In this document: positions 36,239 to 44,938 of the stretch, in pieces
Layout: each line of letters opens with the position of its first letter
Position numbering within the stretch: the stretch's first letter is position 1
From: Phallus indusiatus
Taxonomy: Eukaryota > Basidiomycota > Agaricomycetes > Phallales > Phallaceae
Length of the DNA stretch: 64,000 nt
Reading direction: 5' to 3'
Assembly (NCBI GenBank): GCA_027605045.1
Contig: JAQFWX010000016.1
Location: 774,551 to 838,550 of the forward strand
Program-made: the position numbers and the translations under genes
The notes under the pieces: generated by a model
Databases searched by the model: none
The model's input: only the letters and a program-made list of their open reading frames with translations
Told to the model about the DNA's origin: nothing

Positions 36239-37370
36239 ATGTCTACGCCAGCTGCTGCCAAATCTACTGTTTTTATCTTGGGTGGGGGTGGCAACACTGG
36301 ACTATTTGTTGTCAATGGTCTCCTCGAATCAGGAAAATTTGTATGTTGATAAGGCTTGCCTTCCTTATTGAATACTTGAAAAAAAATCTCTAGAATGTTA
36401 TTGTCCTAACACGTCCAAAATCGGAAAGAAAACGTAGCATCCAGGCTCTGAAGCAGAAAGGCGTAGAAATCCGATTTGGGGACCTTTCTAAAGCTTCCAT
36501 CCCTGAACTGGAAGATCTTCTAAAAGGAGTAACAATAGTGCTGAGTTTAATCAACGTCGCTGTGTTAGAGGAACAGAAAAAAGTTTTCCAAGCTGCGAAG
36601 AACATTGGTGTAGAACGCGTCGTGCCATCCGAGTTCGCAATTCCCTGTCCTCCGGGAAGAAACCTCCACTTAATCGACAAGGTACCTCCAATTTGATTTT
36701 GATTTAATTTTGAAATGGACTAATCTCCGCAGAAACTGGCCCTACGATCCTACATAAAGGAACTGGGCGTGGGTTACACTATTATTGATGTCGGTTGGTG
36801 GATGGAGTTGGTTCTTCCATATCCATCTAGCCAACGAGGCATTACTGCTGATTTGACCCACACATTCATTGGTTCTGGAGACATTAAAACTGCAGTAACA
36901 TGCCGCAGGGATATTGGTCGATTTGTCGCTCGTATTCTTGCGGACCCACGTACACTCAATAGCTATGTCTTTTGTCATGCTGAGGAAGTTACACAGGCAG
37001 AAGTCTATCGTGTCGGTGAGGAGGCTAGTGGAAAAAATTTCAACACTGTCAAAAAACAAGTGAAACATCAACCTGTTTTCTGCTTCCTAATTCATCATCT
37101 GATTATGGATAGTTATCAGCGAACGACCTAGCAGAATTGATTTTACAGGAAAGAAACAACACCTCAGAAACACAAATCAATTTCAAATTGATTCCATTGG
37201 AATATCTCAACTCATTATTCGTCTTAGGTGATAACACACTTCAGTGTGCCAAAAAGCTAGGGGCTCTGGATGCACGAGCTCTTTACCCAGATTTCAAACC
37301 AATAACATTGAAGGAATACGCTGCAGAATTTTACCAGAACCTACCTGAAATCGAATATGGAATCCAGTAG
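36239..37370 (+). CDS. isoflavone reductase-like protein, copy 2
   Basis: Four exons, 36239-36340, 36394-36681, 36733-37059 and 37113-37370, encode 324 residues with the same intron positions as the other copies. The nucleotide-binding loop is ILGGGGNTG and the next strand NVIVLTRPK. EEQKKVFQAAKN and VVPSEFAIPCPPGR are conserved, then GWWMELVLPYP and LYPDFKPITLKEY. All introns are GT-AG. The beginning of exon 4 (LSANDLAELILQ) is shorter and more divergent than in copies 1 and 3, where the frame reads PVSV. The gene appears intact. The chromovirus starts only 92 bases after its stop codon, so its 3' UTR and polyadenylation signal may be affected. Cytosolic NAD(P)H-dependent reduction of an aromatic or related substrate is inferred from the family. 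Confidence 0.88.
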
Positions 37371-37462
37371 AACATTCAGTCGAAAGCTTCTACGAGAAGA
37401 AACATCTATTAGAGTAATTTTTAGTGTCAGAATTGCTTTTATGAAAAATAGTAAGGAGTCGG

Positions 37463-37857
37463 TGTTAGGGCTACTCAGCTCACACTAGAGGGAGGGGATC
37501 CTAAGGTAAATATATTGGGAGAGAACTAACTACTCACCTAGAGGGAGGGGATCCTAAGAGAACAAGCTTAGGGACCCTCACTCTAGGGACAGCGACTATA
37601 TACATGAAAAACGATAGCGCGGCGTGCGGCCCTGACACAGCTAAGTGCCAGACGCCCAAACCGAACATAAGCGACGTGACGCCGTAGGCGTCACGCGTCT
37701 GAGCGCGACGCGCGCAAGTAGAGAAAGTGGAATAGAGACAGAGGGAGCAAACGGAGGGTGGAGATAATATATGGGAAATATAAATAAAGTAAAGGGAAAT
37801 ATATACCGATGATAATAAATGAGGAAAAATGAGGGGACGCGGTAGCGTACCCTGACA
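37463..37857 (-). repeat. 3' LTR of the chromovirus (395 bp)
   Basis: On plus it reads TGTTAGGGCTAC...GTACCCTGACA. By eye it is identical to the other LTR except near 37694-37716. There it has TCACGCGTCTGAGCGCGACG where the partner has an extra five bases around CCGGGTACGAGCGCGCG. Solo LTR B carries the partner's form, so this copy is the changed one. Confidence 0.92.
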
Positions 37858-37870
37858 CCACCCCCCCCTT
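37858..37870 (-). other. polypurine tract
   Basis: AAGGGGGGGGTGG on the minus strand sits directly against the 3' LTR and overlaps the pol stop codon by one base. It is the expected primer for plus-strand DNA synthesis. Confidence 0.85.
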
Positions 37871-40800
37871 CAACGAGGCGGCGTCCCGACGCCTGTAGCC
37901 TCGACTAATGATGCTTGCAACTTGGAAAAGTCGAACCGAGGGCGGCGATGGAAAAGAAGACCATTTATCGAGCGTGGCGCGCTCGGGTGTTCGCGGTGGA
38001 ATTGCTTAATGAGATCCGGGGCTGCGATATTCGACTCGGGTTCCCACTGATCATGCTCGGGACCATAGCCTTCCCAACGCACCTTATATTCGAGTCGTCT
38101 CCGGAACACCCGACTGTCTAAAATCCGTTCCACGACGTAATGCTCGCCGTCATCTCTGACCTCTGGAGGAGGGGGAGCCCTGACGCGACGACCCGGGATT
38201 GTATCTTCAACCTTTGGACGCAACTTCCCGACATGGAACACTGGATGAAGCCTTGACATCGACAGTGGTAAACGCAGCTTGTATGCGTGTGATCCGACCT
38301 TGCTGACTATCGGAAAAGGCCCCAAGTACCGATGCGATAACTTGGCGGAGGGCCTGGTGGTACGAATGTCGCTCGAATCAAGGTATACCTTGTCGCCAAC
38401 CTTGTATTCAGGTGCCGGGATGTGTTTCCGATCGTAGTACTTGGCCATCTCGTCCTTCGACTTGGCTATGGCGGCCTTGGCTTCCTCTATCGTCGACTCC
38501 ATACGTGTCTTGAACTCGTTGACAGATTCGATCTTGGAGTCGGCAACCAGCGGTTCGAATCCCATACGAGGATGTCGTCCAGTGTCGAGCTCAAACGGTG
38601 TCGCGCGCGTAGCTGAGTGTACGTGGTTGTTATATGCGAACTCAGCCAAGGGCAGTATCTGGTCCCAGTCGTCCTGTCGCTCGGAGGTGAAAAGTCGAAG
38701 GTACTGTTCGACTTCTGCGTTGACACGCTCTGTCTGACCATCGGTTTGAGGATGATACGCCGTAGAGGGTGCAAGCCGTATGCCAAGGAGCCTAGAAAGC
38801 TCCTGCGTGAAGCGGGATGCGAACTGGGGGCCCCTGTCAGAGATCACCTTCATGGGGAGACCATGGAGCTTCCAGACATGTTGAAGGTACAGACGGGCCA
38901 GACCTGTCGCGTCAAGTGTCGTAAATGTCGGCACGAAATGAACCCGTTTGGTGAGAGAGTCAACGACAGAGAGGATCGCGTCGAAACCGTTGGATTCTGG
39001 CAGCTCCACGATGAAGTCGACTGAGATGTGTTCCCAGGGTCGACTTGGCACTTCTGTGGGTCGGAGAAGTCCATAGGGAGCATGACGAGACGGTTTCGTA
39101 CGTAGACACATATCGCAGGCCTCTACGTAGCGTTGGACATACCTAGAGACACCTGGCCACCAGAAGGTGCGCGAAACGAGCTCAAGAGTCTTGAAACGAC
39201 CCGGGTGACCACCGAGTTTGGTGTCGTGGTGTCTGGAGAGGATTTTCCGACGCAACTCGTCGACGTTTGGCACGTAAACCTTGCCGCGATAGTAGAGGAG
39301 GTCCTGGTCTTCAAACCATTCCGACGAGTGAGCTGAACGACCACCCAGTGCACGAAGTGTTGCGACGGCTTTGGAAACACTATCTTCGACCTTGCCTTCC
39401 CGATTGGCCTTGCGAATCTGGCGTAAAAGGTCCTCCTCCTCCCCTTTAAGACGGAATGTTTGCAGAGCATTGATTGCAAACATTTCGGGTCGGATTAGAG
39501 TGACGCCACGATTGTCGTCCTTTCCCGAGCCATGATCTGGGCGACGGGATAGGCCATCAGGTTTACCCATCGACTTACCCGGTATATGCTGCAGGGTGAA
39601 GTCGAATCGTGAGAGATATACTGACCATCTAGCTTGACGACGATTTAGGTTACGCGCGGACATGAAGTACTCGAGATTCTTGTGATCAGTCCGTATGTCG
39701 ATAGGGTGAGATGCGCCTTCGAGAAAGTGTCGCCATTCCTCCAAAGATCGTATGATAGCCAGCATCTCCTTGTCGTGAATCTCGTAGTTACGTTCGACAG
39801 GGCTAAGGGCCTTCGAGAAGAATGCAACAGGGTGCCATTTACCATCCTCGTTCGACAACTGTGAAAGAACTGCGCCTGTTGCGAAGTCGGAGCTGTCTGC
39901 TTCAACCCGGTAAGGATTAGCAGGGTTGGGAATGAGGAGAATGGGGGCAGAGGTGATCGACGACTTCAGAGTATCGAAAGCGTGCTGACAAGTGTCGGAC
40001 CAGACGAAGGGTGTATCTTTCTTGGTTAGCCCGAACATGGGATTGGCAATACGCGCAAAGTCCTTGATAAACCGACGATAAAAGTTGGCGAAACCTAAGA
40101 AGGACTGAACCTCAGTGACGTTCTTCGGGATAGGCCAGTCTCTGACACCTGAGACTTTCGCGGGGTCCATCTCAACGGTGTTCTCGGAAATGACGACGCC
40201 TAGGTACTCGATCTTAGTCCGGCAAAACTCACATTTCTCTGCCTTGAGATAAAGCTTGTGCTCACGAAGACGTTCGAGAACGCGTCGAGTGATCTGATCA
40301 TGCTGTTCCCGATCTCGAGTGTAGATGAGGATGTCGTCGATGTAGACGGCAACGACACCCTCCGAGATCATGTCTTCAAAGATCTCGTTCATCATCGTCT
40401 GGAAGGTGGCAGGACTGTTAGTGAGACCGAAGAACATCACCAAGGGCTCGAAAAGGCCGCGGTTGGTGCGGAAGGCAGCCTTCCACTCATCTCCTTCCTT
40501 TATCCGTACATTGTTGTAGCCCCAGCGCACGTCCAGTTTGGTAAAGTACCGGGCACCCTGCAGCTTATTGATGAGCTCAGAGATCAGAGGCAGCGGGTAG
40601 CGATTTTTGATTGTCATGGCATTCAATGCGCGATAATCTTGAATAAGACGGAGAGAGCCATCTTTCTTCTTGATGAAGAATACTGGGGACGCCATGGGCG
40701 ACTTCGAGGGTCGGATTCGTCCAGATGCAAGGTTTTCTTCCAGAAACGCATCTAACTCGGCCTGTTCATTAGGTGACAATGGGTAGATCTTACAAGACTT

Positions 40801-41814
40801 AGGCTCAGAACCTGGCACAAGCTCTATCGGGTGGTCCCACTTCTTTGACTGCGGCAACGAGTCGAACGACTCCTTTGAGAAAATGTCGGCAAAATCGTGG
40901 AACATCTCTGGCACAATATCCCGAAAGCCCTTGAGGGCTGGTGCGTCTGCGTTGTTGGCGTGGGCCTGAGCCAGTCGCTGGGAGATGGTCTCGGTGGCAT
41001 ATATGCGGTGAGTGTCGGGCTCGTCGGGTAGCATAGATATCGCGAACAGTCGATCACCTTCCTCAATCTCGGACTCGACGTCAACCAGGTCTGGTATGTC
41101 AGGATCATCGCCCTCGGTGTCGTCAAGCTCTGGTAGGGGCGCGCGCCGGATCTGTTGGAATGCGCGCTTAGAGAGCTTACCCGCTGGCCAGCGTGGAGCG
41201 CAAGACCGACAACTGGGGCTACAGCGCATGAACTCCACTTGACCCGTCGTGTAGTCTATGACGGGATTGTGAGCCTTGAACCACGGTAATCCAAACAGGA
41301 CGGGATACTTGAGCGAGGTAACAGCGAATAGGGTGCGTTCGGAGTGATCTCGAAAGCGAACAACGAGGTCGACGACATGGGTGATAGAACCAGCATGGTT
41401 GGGTGTACCGTCGACGTTAAACACGGGAATGGGTTTAGCAAGACGTACGGAGGGAAGCCGATGTTTCTCGACAAAGTCGCGGTCAAGGAACATACCGCTA
41501 GCTCCAGTGTCCAACATGGCCTTGCTGTGCAGCAGGGCTCCAGTGTCAACACTTTGCAGCTCTACAGGGATCTCTAGTTTCTGCGTACCGGCGGTAGCTG
41601 CGAGTCGGTATTCCTTTGGCAATGCACGACGTTGAGAAGGCGACAGCATACATGGGGTAGAAACAGAACGTGTGGCAGGTGGAGGCGATTCTTGGGGTTT
41701 ATCAGGGGATGCAGCAGGGGTAGTTAGATTCGAATCAGAAGTGTCATTTTGTTCGCGATCTATGTACAAAATGTCGAATCTATTAGATGTCGGCAACGAG
41801 GGTGCATCTATCAC
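37870..41814 (-). CDS. pol: chromovirus Pol polyprotein (PR-RT-RH-IN-chromodomain)
   Basis: About 1314 codons without interruption. In order: aspartic protease with LDTGASGMFLD (about residue 101), reverse transcriptase with YIDDILIY (about 490), RNase H with DSSDFATGAVLSQ and RTDHKNLEYF, the integrase HHCC zinc domain (HHDTKLGGHPG ... CDMC, about 850-900), and the DDE core (D in SVDFIVELPE, D in VISDRGPQF, E in QTERVNAEVEQ). A C-terminal chromodomain (about 1220-1275, EYKVRWEGYGPEHDQWEP) in other chromoviruses guides integration to modified histones. The frame is -1 relative to gag, and its first start-like codon is GTG at 41814 overlapping the gag stop. It is therefore probably expressed by frameshifting or reinitiation rather than from its own ATG. 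No inactivating change was seen. Confidence 0.95.
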   Translation of the reverse strand: MIDAPSLPTSNRFDILYIDREQNDTSDSNLTTPAASPDKPQESPPPATRSVSTPCMLSPSQRRALPKEYRLAATAGTQKLEIPVELQSVDTGALLHSKAMLDTGASGMFLDRDFVEKHRLPSVRLAKPIPVFNVDGTPNHAGSITHVVDLVVRFRDHSERTLFAVTSLKYPVLFGLPWFKAHNPVIDYTTGQVEFMRCSPSCRSCAPRWPAGKLSKRAFQQIRRAPLPELDDTEGDDPDIPDLVDVESEIEEGDRLFAISMLPDEPDTHRIYATETISQRLAQAHANNADAPALKGFRDIVPEMFHDFADIFSKESFDSLPQSKKWDHPIELVPGSEPKSCKIYPLSPNEQAELDAFLEENLASGRIRPSKSPMASPVFFIKKKDGSLRLIQDYRALNAMTIKNRYPLPLISELINKLQGARYFTKLDVRWGYNNVRIKEGDEWKAAFRTNRGLFEPLVMFFGLTNSPATFQTMMNEIFEDMISEGVVAVYIDDILIYTRDREQHDQITRRVLERLREHKLYLKAEKCEFCRTKIEYLGVVISENTVEMDPAKVSGVRDWPIPKNVTEVQSFLGFANFYRRFIKDFARIANPMFGLTKKDTPFVWSDTCQHAFDTLKSSITSAPILLIPNPANPYRVEADSSDFATGAVLSQLSNEDGKWHPVAFFSKALSPVERNYEIHDKEMLAIIRSLEEWRHFLEGASHPIDIRTDHKNLEYFMSARNLNRRQARWSVYLSRFDFTLQHIPGKSMGKPDGLSRRPDHGSGKDDNRGVTLIRPEMFAINALQTFRLKGEEEDLLRQIRKANREGKVEDSVSKAVATLRALGGRSAHSSEWFEDQDLLYYRGKVYVPNVDELRRKILSRHHDTKLGGHPGRFKTLELVSRTFWWPGVSRYVQRYVEACDMCLRTKPSRHAPYGLLRPTEVPSRPWEHISVDFIVELPESNGFDAILSVVDSLTKRVHFVPTFTTLDATGLARLYLQHVWKLHGLPMKVISDRGPQFASRFTQELSRLLGIRLAPSTAYHPQTDGQTERVNAEVEQYLRLFTSERQDDWDQILPLAEFAYNNHVHSATRATPFELDTGRHPRMGFEPLVADSKIESVNEFKTRMESTIEEAKAAIAKSKDEMAKYYDRKHIPAPEYKVGDKVYLDSSDIRTTRPSAKLSHRYLGPFPIVSKVGSHAYKLRLPLSMSRLHPVFHVGKLRPKVEDTIPGRRVRAPPPPEVRDDGEHYVVERILDSRVFRRRLEYKVRWEGYGPEHDQWEPESNIAAPDLIKQFHREHPSAPRSINGLLFHRRPRFDFSKLQASLVEATGVGTPPR

Positions 41815-43121
41815 TCGTCGCCGTTTTGAAAATCCTCTACCTCTGTTGCAGCCACAGTCTCGCCTTGGGTCAGAGCAGAGTCGCTACGCGCCTGGGCTTC
41901 CAACGCGTCTTTCTGGGCCAACAAATGTGCGATATTGTCGTCCAATTCGTCGGGCTGAAGATACCGAATGTCGTATGCGCGAGGGCATTCACGAGCCCAA
42001 TGGCCTGCTGCTCCACAACGATGACATCTGGTTGATTCTGGGCCTAAGCGTCGACGAGCAGCGTCAACGTCCATCGGGTCGTGTCTAACCTGGGATGTAG
42101 GAGCAGAAGCCGCAGGTCTAGGAGGCAACGCGGGCGCGAGTTGAGGTGCTGGCCTGGGAGGTGGGTAAGAAGGAGCTTGATAGGAAGGGGCAGGGGGCCT
42201 CCTCTGGATCTGGAGGGTCTGATACGACGGAAAAGGGTTGGGACGGGGTCGATTAATGGGGACGATCGCGGGATTCGTCTGAACCGTTCCAGAGCCTACG
42301 AGTCGGCGACGAGCAGCAGTGAAAGCCTCGTTGGCACGCCTGTCCATGTCAAACATGCGTGCTTGCCTGATCCAGCCCTCGTAGTCGTGAAGTGCGGGTC
42401 GGTCCTTCATCGTCGCTACCAGAGATGCAATTGTCGGGTCTAAACCGTTACGAAAGTACGTGTTAATGGCGAGTCCTTCCGTAAAGCCAGCGTGCTCAAT
42501 GAGCACGCGGAAGGCGTCCACATACTCTTCTACAGTCCTGTTGCCTTGGACATAGCGGTTGGAATAGAGGGTGTTGATGGCATCCTCTTGCTCGGATTGT
42601 GGAAAGAAATCAGCCTTGAATCGTTCCCGAAAGGCATTCCAGTCGGCGAAGGGCTTCTCTCCTCTTTGATACTTTTTCAGCATAGATTCGCTGAAGGTAA
42701 GGGCGCGGCCTTCATTCATGTACGACATCGCCCAGCCGATCTTGAGTTCATCAGTCTCGAAATCGCGACTGCATATACTCATGTAAAACTCGACGGTGTT
42801 CCAGAAGGCACGACCCTTGGAGCGATCTCCGTCGAACGAAGGAGGTACAGCAGGTCGGGTATTTCGGGAAGAGCGTGAACTGGCTTGATGCTCAGGAGCC
42901 GGTGGTTGTCCAGGTGAGGACGCGTCGTCAACAGGGGTGTTTTGGGTAGGAGCAGCTCTAGCCGCGTCTCGGATGCTCCGTAGGACCTCAATCATCTGTG
43001 AGGCCTGGGATTCCTGTCTTGCCATGCGGGCATCCATTTCCGCGAATTGCCGCATGATAATAGTCGCCACATCTTCGAGGGTGACGATTTGGGGTGCAGA
43101 GGGTGGGGGCGAGGAATCCAT
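41811..43121 (-). CDS. gag: chromovirus Gag with zinc knuckle
   Basis: 436 residues beginning MDSSPPPSAPQ. An N-terminal coiled-coil-like segment (EMDARMARQESQASQM) precedes a retrotransposon gag domain (AFWNTVEFYMSICSRDFE ... FRERFKADFFP ... YVDAFRVLIEHAGF). A proline-rich linker leads to one CCHC zinc knuckle, CHRCGAAGHWAREC, at about residues 362-375. It assembles the virus-like particle and packages the element RNA. The ATG lies 165 bases inside the 5' LTR boundary, after the primer-binding region. The stop (TGA, 41811-41813) overlaps the beginning of the pol frame. Confidence 0.95.
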   Translation of the reverse strand: MDSSPPPSAPQIVTLEDVATIIMRQFAEMDARMARQESQASQMIEVLRSIRDAARAAPTQNTPVDDASSPGQPPAPEHQASSRSSRNTRPAVPPSFDGDRSKGRAFWNTVEFYMSICSRDFETDELKIGWAMSYMNEGRALTFSESMLKKYQRGEKPFADWNAFRERFKADFFPQSEQEDAINTLYSNRYVQGNRTVEEYVDAFRVLIEHAGFTEGLAINTYFRNGLDPTIASLVATMKDRPALHDYEGWIRQARMFDMDRRANEAFTAARRRLVGSGTVQTNPAIVPINRPRPNPFPSYQTLQIQRRPPAPSYQAPSYPPPRPAPQLAPALPPRPAASAPTSQVRHDPMDVDAARRRLGPESTRCHRCGAAGHWARECPRAYDIRYLQPDELDDNIAHLLAQKDALEAQARSDSALTQGETVAATEVEDFQNGDE

Positions 43122-43269
43122 GAGAGAGAGAGAAAGGAAAAAGGGGTTTTAGGACGGAGCAGAGGGGTCGATTATAGACGGGACTCAAGGGGAAAATACG
43201 ACGCTGCGATAGTCGGTGTCGAGCGCGATTTTTCAATAGTGAGTGTCGATAGAAACGACCAGTCTGCGA

Positions 43270-43286
43270 GTAGAAGCTTGTTCTAC
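43270..43286 (-). other. primer-binding site complementary to the element's own LTR
   Basis: Directly after the 5' LTR, the minus strand reads GTAGAACAAGCTTCTAC. Its AGAACAAGCTT (43274-43284) is the exact complement of AAGCTTGTTCT in the LTR (43383-43393), which lies about 30 bases downstream of the TATA box, where transcription should begin. This is the arrangement of self-primed elements such as Tf1. I did not recognise a match to a tRNA 3' end. Confidence 0.75.
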
Positions 43287-43686
43287 TGTTAGGGCTACTC
43301 AGCTCACACTAGAGGGAGGGGATCCTAAGGTAAATATATTGGGAGAGAACTAACTACTCACCTAGAGGGAGGGGATCCTAAGAGAACAAGCTTAGGGACC
43401 CTCACTCTAGGGACAGCGACTATATACATGAAAAACGATAGCGCGGCGTGCGGCCCTGACACAGCTAAGTGCCAGACGCCCAAACCGAACATAAGCGACG
43501 TGACGCCGTAGGCGTCACGCCGGGTACGAGCGCGCGACGCGCGCAAGTAGAGAAAGTGGAATAGAGACAGAGGGAGCAAACGGAGGGTGGAGATAATATA
43601 TGGGAAATATAAATAAAGTAAAGGGAAATATATACCGATGATAATAAATGAGGAAAAATGAGGGGACGCGGTAGCGTACCCTGACA
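43287..43686 (-). repeat. 5' LTR of the chromovirus (400 bp)
   Basis: TGTTAGGGC...CCCTGACA on plus. In the element's sense (minus) it has a TATATAG box (plus 43420-43426), then the CCTAAG-N8-CTTAGG hairpin, then two copies of GGATCCCCTCCCTCTAG about 60 bases apart, and ends GCCCTAACA. Confidence 0.93.
43420..43426 (-). promoter_or_regulatory. TATA box of the chromovirus promoter
   Basis: TATATAG on the minus strand, about 27-33 bases upstream of the AAGCTTGTTCT segment inferred to be the RNA 5' end. Confidence 0.65.
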
Positions 43687-43691
43687 GTCGG

Positions 43692-44938
43692 GGTTTCGAG
43701 CCCATGCTTATTGCTCAAAAAACGCGAGTTCATTACGTAGTCCTGATGTAGTGGCGTTGTCGTAGTTTTTCTCAAGAAACAAGTTCATTTTATAAGGAAA
43801 TTTGTATTCTTCGGTGCAGAAATTTTGATGTGTCCTGATGGACAATTATCATTATCATCTTTTTGATACTCTACGCTCTCTCCCTGGAAAACGAGGTCTC
43901 CGGCATTGTCAGGTAATATTGACGGGTACGGGCGACGAGGACAATATTGACGGTGACCTTGAAAGGCCCAAATTAGACAGTGTCCAAGGTCTGCAGACAG
44001 GGTCGAGCAGGCTTTCCGTCGAAATCGTGCCAGTGTAACGTTGTTAGTGCTGCGGAAAGGGAAAGAATGATCAAACGATGAAAAGGGATGATGGTGAAGA
44101 CGCTAGGGTGTCATCTAGCCTTAGTGCGATGACGAGGAGAGCAACGTGCAATGTACTTTTAGCGCCCGCCAGCTCAGTCGGACATCGTTGCCGTTCCGAC
44201 GCCTTCTCGGCATCATTAACCAATGATTAATGATAATTGACCCTGGGTCTTTTAGTACGTGTCGTGCACGCAAGGGCATTTGTACTCAAGTTAATTTTCT
44301 ACAAATTTGGTATATATGTACTCGCTGAGTTGTCGTCGGAATGCGTAGGTAAGTTTCTGACTTATGTAAATAACACCCTATAGAGTAGAAATCGTCTTCC
44401 CGGGCCGTGCATATCGAGAATCATGCCTTAATCATGTGGTTTGATCCTGCAAAAGCAGAAAGGGGCTGTTTAATTTGTTTGATCTCATCTGATCAAACCT
44501 GCATGCTTACTCCGTGAGTCACTTAAAACTCTAACTTCGAGGGGGTCACTAGCCGATCAAAACAAGTAACGAGGTGTTTTATTAACATCCGTCAAAAAGT
44601 ATAATGGTATGAGAAAGGAGGGGTATGGATAGCATCACGACACCAGAAATAAACTATTAACTAATATTAGGATATATATAGCTCCAAAGCTTGATCTTTG
44701 AGTTGATACAGCAGGGTTGATATTTAATTTTTGCAGTACTAACATAGCAAGGGTAGTATTTCCTCGTTATGGAAGCTATAACCAGAGCATATATAAACTC
44801 AGAACACCTTTGAAATGAAAAAAAAACCTCAAATTTGTTTTCGCTCTATATTTTAAAGCTTTCTAATACTCACACCTATATCTTTATTTAATATTTTCGT
44901 TTTTAGTTTTCTCTTCTTCCCCTTGCGTATAAAACAGA
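43692..44938. other. intergenic region upstream of the MFS gene
   Basis: No gene recognised. Before the element inserted, this was joined to the 3' flank of reductase copy 2. Several AT-rich TATA-like runs occur (for example near 44790 and 44929), so the promoter cannot be fixed. Confidence 0.45.

Larger units (their letters stand above)
37463..43686 (-). mobile_element. complete Ty3/Gypsy chromovirus, 6224 bp
   Basis: Two LTRs (37463-37857 and 43287-43686) enclose gag and pol, both on the minus strand, with target duplication GTCGG at 37458-37462 and 43687-43691. The polypurine tract AAGGGGGGGGTGG (minus strand, 37858-37870) abuts the 3' LTR, and the primer-binding region abuts the 5' LTR at 43270-43286. 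Both large frames are open and the LTRs look identical apart from one patch, so insertion is recent and the copy may be active. Pol ends in a chromodomain, placing it among fungal chromoviruses. It separates reductase copy 2 from the MFS gene. Confidence 0.95.

Noticed and set aside
38422..42088. Multiple plus-strand frames of 60-165 codons
   Set aside because: Antisense shadows of the intact gag-pol frames.
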